Shown here piece after piece: positions 41,061 through 50,028 of a stretch of 64,000 bases of DNA. The notes under the pieces are model-generated. The model did no database searches. It was not told where the DNA came from and saw nothing but the letters and a program-made list of their open reading frames with translations. The translations under genes and the position numbers were made by a program. The stretch spans positions 186,001 to 250,000 of the forward strand of contig PAME01000014.1 in NCBI GenBank assembly GCA_002707155.1, read 5' to 3'. How positions within the stretch are numbered: position 1 is the stretch's first letter; every line of letters begins with the position of its first letter. This stretch comes from Crocinitomicaceae bacterium (GTDB taxonomy: Bacteria; Bacteroidota; Bacteroidia; Flavobacteriales_G; Salibacteraceae).

Positions 41061-42014
41061 ATCACTACCGAACAAACTGTCTACATAAGCTGTACGGTTG
41101 AATACTTGAAGATCATCCATTTTTTCACCAATTCCAATATACTTTACTGGAATCTGAAACTGATCCGAAATACCTATGGCAACGCCCCCTTTAGCAGTGC
41201 CATCTAACTTGGTTAGCGCCAGTGCATTTACTTCTGTAGCCTTTGTGAACTGCTTAGCTTGTTCAATTGCATTTTGACCCATTGAGCCATCCAGCACCAA
41301 TAAAATTTCATGAGGAGCACCAGGTATAATTTTATCCATTACATTTTTAATCTTGGACAACTCATTCATCAAGTTAACTTTATTATGCAACCGACCTGCA
41401 GTGTCAATAATTACGACATCGGCATTACTTGATTTTGCACTTTGCAAAGTATCAAAAGCAACAGATGCGGGATCGGCACCCATTCCTTGGCTAATTACAG
41501 GAACCCCAACTCTATCGCCCCAAATTTGAATTTGATCCACGGCTGCGGCTCTAAATGTATCGGCAGCGCCAAGTACAACCTTTTTTCCGACTTGTTTAAA
41601 CTGATGAGCTAGCTTTCCAATGGTTGTAGTTTTTCCAACACCATTAACCCCTACCACCATTATTACATAAGGCTCATTAGATGCTGGAATCGAAAAGTCA
41701 CTTCCATCCTGATTATTGCTTTCTTTTAGCAGTTGAGCTATTTCGTCTTTTAAAATTGAATTCAATTCCTTAGTATCAACATATTTGTCTTTCGATACTC
41801 TGGCTTCGATACGTTCAATAATTTTTAGAGTAGTGGTCACTCCAACGTCAGAAGTCACTAAAACCTCTTCCAAATTATCTAATACTTCATCATCAACTTT
41901 AGACTTTCCGACAATAGCCCGTGAAAGCTTAGAAAAAACAGATTGTTTAGTCTTTTCTAACCCTTTATCTAGGTCTTCTTTTTTCTTTTTTGAAAATAAT
42001 CCAAATAATGCCAT
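41052..42014 (-). CDS. ftsY: Signal recognition particle receptor FtsY
   Basis: VMVVGVNGVGKTTTIGKLAHQFKQVGKKVVLGAADTFRAAAVDQIQIW...VVIIDTAGRLHNK...LTKLDGTAKGGVAIGISDQFQIPVKYIGIGEKMDDL. Confidence 0.96.
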   Translation of the reverse strand: MALFGLFSKKKKEDLDKGLEKTKQSVFSKLSRAIVGKSKVDDEVLDNLEEVLVTSDVGVTTTLKIIERIEARVSKDKYVDTKELNSILKDEIAQLLKESNNQDGSDFSIPASNEPYVIMVVGVNGVGKTTTIGKLAHQFKQVGKKVVLGAADTFRAAAVDQIQIWGDRVGVPVISQGMGADPASVAFDTLQSAKSSNADVVIIDTAGRLHNKVNLMNELSKIKNVMDKIIPGAPHEILLVLDGSMGQNAIEQAKQFTKATEVNALALTKLDGTAKGGVAIGISDQFQIPVKYIGIGEKMDDLQVFNRTAYVDSLFGSDLG

Positions 42015-42062
42015 ATGCTCTGGTTTGCTGCGAAGTTAATAATCAATTTTTGAAGCAAAAAA

Positions 42063-42082
42063 AATCCCGTAGCTACGGGATT
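42063..42082 (-). terminator. Terminator downstream of rpmG-DUF4295
   Basis: AATCCCGTAGCTACGGGATT preceded by an A-run on + (T-run on minus strand). Confidence 0.75.
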
Positions 42083-42112
42083 CCTTTTAAACTCAAATTA
42101 CAACAACTTTGG

Positions 42113-42265
42113 TTACGACTTCAAAAAATCGTTCACCTTATCTTTTTGTAAAACTTCTTCTCTAAAAGTGTAAGCACCTGATTTCTCTGATTTTACCATT
42201 TTAATTACTTTGGTAAAGTCTTTAGCACCTTTTTTCTGTAAACCTGCAACTACTTTCTTAGCCAT
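42113..42265 (-). CDS. DUF4295 domain-containing small protein
   Basis: 50 aa, MAKKVVAGLQKKGAKDFTKVIKMVKSEKSGAYTFREEVLQKDKVNDFLKS; missed by the ORF track (size cut-off); between rpmG and ftsY. Confidence 0.88.
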   Translation of the reverse strand: MAKKVVAGLQKKGAKDFTKVIKMVKSEKSGAYTFREEVLQKDKVNDFLKS

Positions 42266-42286
42266 GTCTAATTTTTTATCGAGTTA

Positions 42287-42469
42287 TTACTTGATTTCTT
42301 TATGTACCGTGTACTTTTTTAGTACCGGATTAAATTTTTTGATCTCGATACGATCTGGTGTGTTTTTTCTGTTTTTGGTTGTAATGTATCGTGATGTTCC
42401 AGCAACACCTGAATCCTTATGCTCTGTGCATTCTAGAATAACCTGAACTCTGTTTCCTTTTCTTGCCAT
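42287..42469 (-). CDS. rpmG: 50S ribosomal protein L33
   Basis: [60 protein letters not shown]. Confidence 0.95.
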   Translation of the reverse strand: MARKGNRVQVILECTEHKDSGVAGTSRYITTKNRKNTPDRIEIKKFNPVLKKYTVHKEIK

Positions 42470-42502
42470 CTCTGCTTAATTAATCGTCTAAAAAACGGTT
42501 TG

Positions 42503-42510
42503 CAAAAGTA
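42503..42510 (-). promoter_or_regulatory. -7 element TACTTTTG upstream of rpmG
   Basis: CAAAAGTA on + strand. Confidence 0.45.
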
Positions 42511-42532
42511 TGAATTATTTTCAACTTCCAAC

Positions 42533-43066
42533 TTAATCATCAAGGATTAGTTTTTCAATTTCAAGCATTTTCTTTTTAGTATGAATACCAGAACCACTAT
42601 AGACTATTTGACCCTGTTCGTTCAATAGAAAAACATAGGCTTTGCACTTGTCATCCAACTTTAGTTTTTGTTGATATATCTCAATATCGCCTTTATAAAA
42701 CAGCACATAGGGAAATATATTTTCATCACTTTTTGCCTTCATTCTTTTCATCACGCCGTCCATTGCAGATTTTTTGGCACCAGTAAAGAGAACTATGAAG
42801 TAGGTATTGATATCGTATAAGTCATCCATCATTCCTGTTTTGGCAATGAATTTATTATATACAGGGTTTACCCAAGATTCAAATTGTTCTTGAGATTTTT
42901 TACTATATGCTATACCTACTAGCGTATACTTTTCTTGAACAGCCTCTGGCAAGTCTATGACATCGCCATTTACCGTTTGGCCTATTAGCACCGGAAACTC
43001 TTGCCCTGTTTGAGCCTGCGTATTTGCATAGAAAAAAACACAGAATAATATGAATAGAACTCTCAT
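42533..43066 (-). CDS. Secreted thioredoxin-fold-like hypothetical protein
   Basis: Signal peptide MRVLFILFCVFFYANTQAQ; ATG overlaps the TAA of the upstream aminotransferase gene (TAATG); IFPYVLFYKGDIEIYQQ...AYVFLLNEQGQIVYSGSG suggests a thioredoxin-like fold. Confidence 0.55.
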   Translation of the reverse strand: MRVLFILFCVFFYANTQAQTGQEFPVLIGQTVNGDVIDLPEAVQEKYTLVGIAYSKKSQEQFESWVNPVYNKFIAKTGMMDDLYDINTYFIVLFTGAKKSAMDGVMKRMKAKSDENIFPYVLFYKGDIEIYQQKLKLDDKCKAYVFLLNEQGQIVYSGSGIHTKKKMLEIEKLILDD

Positions 43067-44289
43067 TACAATGTTGGGATTTTCGCTGATTCTTCCATTG
43101 CCTCTGGATACTTTTCTAATGCCTTTGCTAGACATTCAACCGCCTCAATCAGCTGATTTTTTTCCAGAACATAAGCCAGTCTTACTTGATTTGCACCAGC
43201 ATCTGGCATCGAATAAAAACCACTAGCTGGAGCCATCATTACCGTTTTACCATTATGATCGAAATGTTCCAAAATCCATTCACAAAATTTTTCTGCATCA
43301 TCAACTGGTAATTCAGCAATAACATAAAATGCACCACTTGGTTTGGGACAATAGACACCTGGAATAGAATTTAATGCATCAACCAGTACATTTCTTCTTT
43401 CTACGTACTCCGTGATAACTTCGTCAAAATATGAATCTGGGGTATTTAATGCCTCTTCTCCCGCAATTTGCCCCAATGTTGGAGGGCTTAATCTGGCTTG
43501 CGCAAACTTTAAAACAGTTTCTAAAACATACTTATTTCTTGTGACTAAAGCTCCAATTCGAGCTCCACACATGCTGTATCGTTTTGATACGGAATCTATC
43601 ATGATTGCATGTTGGGTAAGTCCCTCTAAGTTCATTATTGAAAAATGCTCTTTCCCATCGTAACAAAACTCCCGATACACTTCATCTGCAAATAGATATA
43701 GATCGTACTTTATTACCAAATCTCTTAATTTCTCTAATTCTTCTTTGGTATATAAATAACCAGTAGGGTTTCCTGGATTGCAGATAAGGATGCCTTTTGT
43801 TCGTAAGGAAATTCTCTTCTCAAACTCTTCAATACTTGGCAACGCAAATCCATTTTCAATTTTGGAAGTAACCGGTACAATTTTTACTCCAGCTCCAATA
43901 GAGAAACTGTTGTAATTTGCATAAAATGGTTCAGGAATAATAACCTCATCACCTTCGTCAAAGCAAGACATAAAAGCAAACTGAAGTGCTTCAGAACCTC
44001 CAGTTGTGACTAAAATCTGTTCATGATTAACATCTACTCCTACTCCATAATAGTATTTAGCAAGACCTTTCCGATAAGACTCAAAACCTGCCGAATGAGA
44101 GTACTCAATCACTTTTAGGTTGTGATTTGAAATTTTATCCAACACATTCTTTGGTGTTTCAATATCAGGTTGACCAATATTTAAAAAAAACACTTTTTTA
44201 CCTTGATTGATTGCAGTTTCAGCGTAAGGTACCAATTTCCGAATTGGTGAAGACGGCATTTGAATTGCCTTATTTGATATTCCTGGCAT
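43066..44289 (-). CDS. Pyridoxal phosphate-dependent aminotransferase (class I/II)
   Basis: VFFLNIGQPDIETPKNVLDKI...ILICNPGNPTGYLYTKEELEKL...LFADEVYREFCYDG...DSVSKRYSMCGARIGAL. Confidence 0.92.
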   Translation of the reverse strand: MPGISNKAIQMPSSPIRKLVPYAETAINQGKKVFFLNIGQPDIETPKNVLDKISNHNLKVIEYSHSAGFESYRKGLAKYYYGVGVDVNHEQILVTTGGSEALQFAFMSCFDEGDEVIIPEPFYANYNSFSIGAGVKIVPVTSKIENGFALPSIEEFEKRISLRTKGILICNPGNPTGYLYTKEELEKLRDLVIKYDLYLFADEVYREFCYDGKEHFSIMNLEGLTQHAIMIDSVSKRYSMCGARIGALVTRNKYVLETVLKFAQARLSPPTLGQIAGEEALNTPDSYFDEVITEYVERRNVLVDALNSIPGVYCPKPSGAFYVIAELPVDDAEKFCEWILEHFDHNGKTVMMAPASGFYSMPDAGANQVRLAYVLEKNQLIEAVECLAKALEKYPEAMEESAKIPTL

Positions 44290-44316
44290 AACTATTTTTT
44301 TCGTTTACAAGAGAAA

Positions 44317-44324
44317 CAAATGTA
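44317..44324 (-). promoter_or_regulatory. -7 element TACATTTG upstream of the aminotransferase gene
   Basis: CAAATGTA on + strand, 28 bp upstream of the ATG. Confidence 0.45.
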
Positions 44325-44362
44325 TTCGTTTTGTTCTGTGAGCATGCGATTACAGCACAAAA

Positions 44363-44396
44363 AAAACCCTACAACTCATATGAGAAATAGGGTTTT
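44363..44396 (-). terminator. Terminator downstream of the DUF1573 gene
   Basis: AAAACCCTA...TAGGGTTTT with A-run on +. Confidence 0.7.
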
Positions 44397-44418
44397 CAAT
44401 AAATATTTGAATTTACTT

Positions 44419-44865
44419 CTAGTTCGCCTTTGGAGACATTGGAGAAGCGTCATTTGTTGGAGCTGCATTTGCAGCTTTAGGAGCAATATTTCCTTTGATT
44501 CGAATAACTTTTGTAGGGTTATCTAATGCATTTGAAGTAATTGTCACTGATTTATTAATGGGGCCTAAACGGTTTGAATCGTATTTTACTTTGATAGAAG
44601 CCGATTTTCCTGGAGCGATTGGCTCACGTGGCCAAGATGGAACAGTACAACCACAAGAACCTCTAGAGTTAGAGATAATTAATGGCTCATTACCTGTGTT
44701 GGTGAATTTAAATTCATAAACAGCAGGTTCTCCTTGCACTAATTCACCGTAATCGTGAACGTCTTTTTCAAATTCTACTTTAGCGCCACTCTCAATGTCG
44801 AGCTGAGCATTCGCACCAAAAACACCCATAAGTGCAACAACTGTTGCGATGATTGTATTTTTCAT
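44419..44865 (-). CDS. DUF1573 domain-containing secreted protein
   Basis: VEFEKDVHDYGELVQGEPAVYEFKFTNTGNEPLIISNSRGSCGCTVPSWPREPIAPGKSASIKVKYDSN. Confidence 0.92.
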   Translation of the reverse strand: MKNTIIATVVALMGVFGANAQLDIESGAKVEFEKDVHDYGELVQGEPAVYEFKFTNTGNEPLIISNSRGSCGCTVPSWPREPIAPGKSASIKVKYDSNRLGPINKSVTITSNALDNPTKVIRIKGNIAPKAANAAPTNDASPMSPKAN

Positions 44866-44891
44866 TATATATTGTTTTTAAGTTTACTCTA

Positions 44892-44899
44892 CAAATGTA
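44892..44899 (-). promoter_or_regulatory. -7 element TACATTTG upstream of the DUF1573 gene
   Basis: CAAATGTA on + strand. Confidence 0.45.
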
Positions 44900-44991
44900 A
44901 ATTGATTTTTAACCCTTAATTGGTCTTTAACAAATCATTAACTGACCAACAGTATTATACCAAATTGCCTTTAAAAACTGGCATTTTCAGC

Positions 44992-44999
44992 TACTTTTG
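44992..44999 (+). promoter_or_regulatory. -7 element TACTTTTG upstream of valS
   Basis: TACTTTTG 26 bp upstream of the valS ATG. Confidence 0.45.
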
Positions 45000-45025
45000 C
45001 AGGCCAAAATTAAAGCAATCCTATC

Positions 45026-47641
45026 ATGGAACTTTCAAGTAAATATTCTCCGAATTCAGTTGAGTCTAAGTGGTATAAGCACTGGATGGAACAAAACTTC
45101 TTTGCCTCTACTCCAGATGATAGAGAACCTTACAGTATTGTAATCCCTCCTCCGAATGTAACGGGTGTTTTGCATATGGGGCATATGCTTAACAATACCA
45201 TTCAAGATGTATTGATTCGCCGAGCTAGACTACAAGGTAAAAATGCTTGTTGGGTTCCAGGAACAGATCATGCTTCGATTGCAACTGAAGCTAAGGTCGT
45301 AAAGCTTTTGGCCGAGCAAGGCATCAAAAAAGAAGAAATAGGAAGAGAAAAGTTTCTTGAACACGCGTTTGAGTGGAAAGAAAAATACGGTGGAATTATT
45401 TTAGAGCAGCTAAAAAAGCTCGGTGCTTCGTGCGATTGGGATAGAACGCATTTTACAATGGATCCTATGATGAACGAGGCGGTTCAAAAAGTCTTCGTTG
45501 ACCTTCACAACAAAGGATTAGTATACCGCGGAGTTCGAATGGTGAATTGGGATCCTGCTGGATTAACTGCTGTTTCTGACGAAGAAGTAGTTCATACTGA
45601 AGAAAATTCAAAGTTGTACTACTGTAAATATGCTGTGGTTGATTCCGATGAGTTTGTAACCATTGCCACTACTCGACCTGAAACTATTTTAGCAGATACC
45701 GCCGTTTGTGTGCATCCAGAAGATGAACGCTTCAAGCATTTACATGGTAAAAACGTGATTATTCCAATGGTGAACAGAGAAGTCCCAATAATTCTTGACG
45801 ATTATGTTGATATGGAATTTGGAACAGGTTGCTTAAAAGTAACTCCAGCCCACGATATCAACGATTACAACTTAGGTTTAAAACATGGATTAGAAACGAT
45901 TGAAATAATAGACGATCATGGAAAACTGAACGAAAAAGCCGAATTCTATATTGGTGAAGACCGTTTTGATGTTCGCAAGAAAATCATAGAGGATTTAGAT
46001 AAATTAGGTCAGGTTGATAAAGTTGAAACAATTCAAAATAAAGTTGGCCGATCAGAAAGAACGAACTCTGTGATTGAACCCAAATTATCGACTCAATGGT
46101 TTGTAAAAATGGAATCGATTGCGAAGCCTGCATTGGAAGCAGTTACTAGCGGCGAAATCAATTTTCACCCGAAGAAATTTGAGAATGTATATCGACATTG
46201 GTTAGAGAACGTAAAGGATTGGTGTATTTCTCGTCAATTATGGTGGGGTCAACAAATTCCTGCATGGTATGCACCAAATGGAAAATACGCAGTGGCAAAT
46301 TCACAAGAAGAAGCGCTAAAAATTCTCCAAAAAGAACAAACAGACCTTAAACTATCCGATTTAAAACAAGACGAAGATGTAGTCGATACCTGGTTCTCAA
46401 GTTGGTTATGGCCAATTTCGGTTTTTGACGGTTTTAATGAAAACGGAAGCAAAGAATTCGATTATTACTACCCCACTTCTACGTTGGTTACCGGACACGA
46501 TATTATTTTCTTTTGGGTGGCTCGTATGATTATGGCGGGTATGGAATTCAAAGGTGAAATTCCTTTTAAAGATGTTTATTTCACCGGAATGGTGCGAGAT
46601 AAACAACGTCGAAAGATGTCAAAATCATTGGGTAATTCACCCGATGCTTTAAAGCTTATTGAAGAGTTTGGAGCCGATGGCGTGCGCGTTGGGTTGTTAT
46701 TATCCTCCCCTGCCGGTGGTGATTTGATGTTTGATGAAACGCTGTGTGAGCAAGGACGAAATTTTGCCAATAAAATTTGGAATTCTTTGCGCTTGATTAA
46801 AGGTTGGGAGGTTTCTGAATCAATTGATCAGCCGACCCATTCTAAAATGGCGATTGAGTGGTTTGAAAATAAATTCAATGCGGAACTTATAGAAATTGAA
46901 AAGCAATTTGCTGAATTCAGAATTTCTGAAGCACTTATGTCTATTTATCGATTGATCTGGGACAGCTATTGTTCATGGTATTTAGAGATTGTAAAGCCTG
47001 CATATCAGCAGCCCGTTGATAAGATTACTTACGATGCAAGTATTCGGTTATTGGAAAACCTAATGACTGTTTTGCACCCGTTTATGCCATTTTTGACTGA
47101 AGAAGTTTGGCACTCTATCAGTGAGCGCGGTGCAAAAGACTGCATTGTAATAAACGATTATCCGAAGATCGAAGCAGTTAATAATGACCTACTAAATGAT
47201 TTTGAAACGATGACTGAGGTAATGACTGAAATCAGAACCTTTCGGAAAAAACAAAACTTAGCTCAGAAAAACTCGATAAATCTTTCGGTTAAACTAAACG
47301 GAAAACATAACCAAGACCTCAATGCCATTATTCAGAAACTAGGAAATATTGAAAACTTAGACACGGTTTCCGAAAAAGTTGATGGTGCATTTTCCTTTAT
47401 AATAAAAAGCAACGAATTTTTTATTCCACTCGCTGGAACAGTTGACGTTGAAGCTCAGAAAATTAAATTAGAAGAAGAATTAAAATACACGCAAGGATTT
47501 TTGAATTCAGTTTCAAAAAAGCTAAGCAACGAACGTTTTGTAAATAATGCTCCTGAAGCTGTTGTAGCGGCTGAAAAGAAAAAACAAGCGGACGCTGAAC
47601 AGAAAATAAAAGTTATAGAAGAGCAGTTGGCAGGGCTGTAA
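45026..47641 (+). CDS. valS: Valine--tRNA ligase
   Basis: PPPNVTGVLHMGHMLNNTIQDVLIRRARLQGKNACWVPGTDHASIATEAKVV...; KMSKSLGNSPD. Confidence 0.97.
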   Translation: MELSSKYSPNSVESKWYKHWMEQNFFASTPDDREPYSIVIPPPNVTGVLHMGHMLNNTIQDVLIRRARLQGKNACWVPGTDHASIATEAKVVKLLAEQGIKKEEIGREKFLEHAFEWKEKYGGIILEQLKKLGASCDWDRTHFTMDPMMNEAVQKVFVDLHNKGLVYRGVRMVNWDPAGLTAVSDEEVVHTEENSKLYYCKYAVVDSDEFVTIATTRPETILADTAVCVHPEDERFKHLHGKNVIIPMVNREVPIILDDYVDMEFGTGCLKVTPAHDINDYNLGLKHGLETIEIIDDHGKLNEKAEFYIGEDRFDVRKKIIEDLDKLGQVDKVETIQNKVGRSERTNSVIEPKLSTQWFVKMESIAKPALEAVTSGEINFHPKKFENVYRHWLENVKDWCISRQLWWGQQIPAWYAPNGKYAVANSQEEALKILQKEQTDLKLSDLKQDEDVVDTWFSSWLWPISVFDGFNENGSKEFDYYYPTSTLVTGHDIIFFWVARMIMAGMEFKGEIPFKDVYFTGMVRDKQRRKMSKSLGNSPDALKLIEEFGADGVRVGLLLSSPAGGDLMFDETLCEQGRNFANKIWNSLRLIKGWEVSESIDQPTHSKMAIEWFENKFNAELIEIEKQFAEFRISEALMSIYRLIWDSYCSWYLEIVKPAYQQPVDKITYDASIRLLENLMTVLHPFMPFLTEEVWHSISERGAKDCIVINDYPKIEAVNNDLLNDFETMTEVMTEIRTFRKKQNLAQKNSINLSVKLNGKHNQDLNAIIQKLGNIENLDTVSEKVDGAFSFIIKSNEFFIPLAGTVDVEAQKIKLEEELKYTQGFLNSVSKKLSNERFVNNAPEAVVAAEKKKQADAEQKIKVIEEQLAGL

Positions 47642-47643
47642 CG

Positions 47644-47720
47644 TACAACGTAAAGATGTATCACGTATTACGCAATGTAGAATCCAAGGCGTAATACGTT
47701 GTAAGACAATACGTAATAGA
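47644..47720. repeat. Intergenic element of nested inverted repeats (ACGTATTACGC/GCGTAATACGT; TACAACGTA/TACGTTGTA)
   Basis: Arms 47663-47673 / 47689-47699 (11 bp) and 47644-47652 / 47695-47703 (9 bp), plus a further AATACGTAATA. Confidence 0.7.
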
Positions 47721-47729
47721 TGAAATAAA

Positions 47730-49457
47730 ATGAACAACAACGAAGTAATAGAGCGCGCTAAGCAATGGTTGCACCCAAGTTTTGACGAAAAGACAAGAAC
47801 GGAAGTTCAAAAACTGATTGATGAAAATGGGCAAGATTTATTAGAGGCTTTTCACAAAGATTTAGACTTTGGAACAGGTGGTTTGCGCGGCATTATGGGC
47901 GTTGGAACCAATCGAGTAAACATTTATACTATTGGAATGGCTACACAAGGATTAGCCAATTACCTTAAAAAATCTTTTACCGATAAAACAAATAGTCCGA
48001 TTGGTGTTGCTATAGCACACGACAGCAGAAACAACTCTGATATTTTTGCACGAAAATGCGCTGAAATACTTGCTGCCAATGGTTTTGAAGCCTACTTATT
48101 TGAATCACTTAGACCAACTCCAGAATTGTCCTATGCGGTTCGGAAAAAGAACTGTAAAGCGGGAATTGTAATTACAGCTTCTCATAACCCAAGCGAATAC
48201 AACGGTTATAAAGTGTATTGGGAAGATGGCGCCCAATTGGTTCCTCCTCATGACAATAATGTAATTGCAGAAGTTCGAAAAATAACGAACCCCGATCAGG
48301 TAAAAACAGATTATAGAAGTTGGAACATTATTCCCTTAGGAATTGAAACTGATAGAAATTATTGGGACAGCATAGCCAGCGTAGCTTCCGAACAACACGA
48401 ATCGGATTTAAAAGTGGTGTACACTCCTATTCACGGAACTGGAGTAAAATCCATACCTCAAGTTTTAGATTTGTTGGGCTACCAGCATATTGAAGTGTTG
48501 GCCGATCAAGAAATTCCAGATGGAAACTTCCCTACTGTAGAATCTCCAAATCCTGAAGAAGCTGCTGCTTTGAAGTTAGCCATAGATAGAGCGCAAAATA
48601 TTAATGCTGATTTGGTGTTGGGAACAGACCCAGATGCAGATAGAGTTGGTATTGCGGTGAAAGACAACACAGGTAAATTTGTATTGCTAAATGGTAACCA
48701 GACCGCTGCTATTTTAGTGAATTACATGCTTAAAAAATGGAAAAAATCGGGTGGCATTGATGGCAATCAATACATCTGCAAAACCATTGTTACCAGTGAA
48801 ATATTAAAAGAAATTGCGGACCATTACAGCGTAAAAACCTACAATACACTTACTGGATTTAAATGGATTGCAGAGTTAATTCGTAAAAAAGAAGGTCGGG
48901 AGAAGTTTATAGTTGGTGGAGAAGAAAGCTACGGCTACCTCATTGATGATTTTGTGAGAGATAAGGATGCCGTTCTTTCATCTGTAATGATTTGCGAAGC
49001 TGCTGCAGAAGCTAAAAAAGCGGGCAGCTCTTTATACAATGAACTACTTGGAATTTATAAAGACATTGCATTTTATAAAGAACGATTGATTTCAATTACC
49101 AAAAAAGGTATTGAAGGGAATGCCGAGATTCAAAAAATGATGACTGATTTACGTTCAAATCCACCAAAAACTGTGGTGGGAATTGAAGTGGAATTGTTGC
49201 GTGATTATCAATCTCAAGAAGAATTAAATCTTTCAACTCAAGCGATAAAAGGAATTGAATTGCCTAAATCAAATGTGATTCAATTGGTTTTAAAAGACGG
49301 AAGTATTATAACTGCTCGCCCCTCTGGAACGGAACCGAAAATAAAATTTTACCTAAGTGTAAAAGGAGATAAGTTAAGTTCGATTGAAGCGTTCGACACA
49401 TCGAATCGCGAATTAGAATCTAAGATGGACGAATTTGTAAAAGACATGAGTTTGTAA
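47730..49457 (+). CDS. Phospho-sugar mutase (phosphoglucomutase/phosphomannomutase)
   Basis: FGTGGLRGIMGVGTNRVN...GIVITASHNPSEYNGYKVYWEDGAQL...GTDPDADRVGIAV...GGEESYGYL...ARPSGTEPKIKFY. Confidence 0.94.
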   Translation: MNNNEVIERAKQWLHPSFDEKTRTEVQKLIDENGQDLLEAFHKDLDFGTGGLRGIMGVGTNRVNIYTIGMATQGLANYLKKSFTDKTNSPIGVAIAHDSRNNSDIFARKCAEILAANGFEAYLFESLRPTPELSYAVRKKNCKAGIVITASHNPSEYNGYKVYWEDGAQLVPPHDNNVIAEVRKITNPDQVKTDYRSWNIIPLGIETDRNYWDSIASVASEQHESDLKVVYTPIHGTGVKSIPQVLDLLGYQHIEVLADQEIPDGNFPTVESPNPEEAAALKLAIDRAQNINADLVLGTDPDADRVGIAVKDNTGKFVLLNGNQTAAILVNYMLKKWKKSGGIDGNQYICKTIVTSEILKEIADHYSVKTYNTLTGFKWIAELIRKKEGREKFIVGGEESYGYLIDDFVRDKDAVLSSVMICEAAAEAKKAGSSLYNELLGIYKDIAFYKERLISITKKGIEGNAEIQKMMTDLRSNPPKTVVGIEVELLRDYQSQEELNLSTQAIKGIELPKSNVIQLVLKDGSIITARPSGTEPKIKFYLSVKGDKLSSIEAFDTSNRELESKMDEFVKDMSL

Positions 49458-49461
49458 AACA

Positions 49462-49488
49462 AAAAAGTCCCGAAAATCGGGACTTTTT
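49462..49488. terminator. Bidirectional terminator
   Basis: AAAAAGTCCCGAAAATCGGGACTTTTT between convergent genes. Confidence 0.85.
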
Positions 49489-49508
49489 ATTCAATATTAC
49501 CAACTAAA

Positions 49509-50027
49509 TTATTGCTTCACAACTCTAAAGTTTGTTGTTTCTTGATTCGAATTTAAAAACCTGAAGTGGTAAACTCCATTTTCCCAATTCTGCAAGGCAA
49601 CAGATTGCTCTTTGTTTTCAACTGAAGAATATTCCTCAGCTTGAACAAGTTTTCCATTTCCATCAAACACCTCAAGAGTGTATTTATCATCAGATTTAAA
49701 CATGAAGTTTACCGACGAATGGGTAGGATTTGGATACAATGACATTATAATAGTTTCATTCAATTCAACTATAGATGTGGTATCCTCTCCTCCGCCACCA
49801 TCAGAGGTGTCAGTTTCAGATGCTAATGATTGCTGAAAACCCTGTGTAATAGTTAAACTCGTTTTTGTTAGGGTTTGAACTGCAGCTTCGCCTACAGTAC
49901 TAGATAAAATTATTGAAGTTTTCTTCTGCTCATTTCCAGCAGAACCAATCACGCTGCGCTCAATAGATTGAGCATTCAACGAAATTGCACTAATCCATAT
50001 CGTAATTATAGCTAATAAACGCCTCAT
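49509..50027 (-). CDS. T9SS type A sorting domain-containing protein
   Basis: MRRLLAIITIWISAISLNAQ signal; SSTVGEAAVQTLTKTSLTITQGFQQ; SLYPNPTHSSVNFMFKSDDKYTLEVFDGNGKLVQ. Confidence 0.88.
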   Translation of the reverse strand: MRRLLAIITIWISAISLNAQSIERSVIGSAGNEQKKTSIILSSTVGEAAVQTLTKTSLTITQGFQQSLASETDTSDGGGGEDTTSIVELNETIIMSLYPNPTHSSVNFMFKSDDKYTLEVFDGNGKLVQAEEYSSVENKEQSVALQNWENGVYHFRFLNSNQETTNFRVVKQ

Positions 50028-50028
50028 A

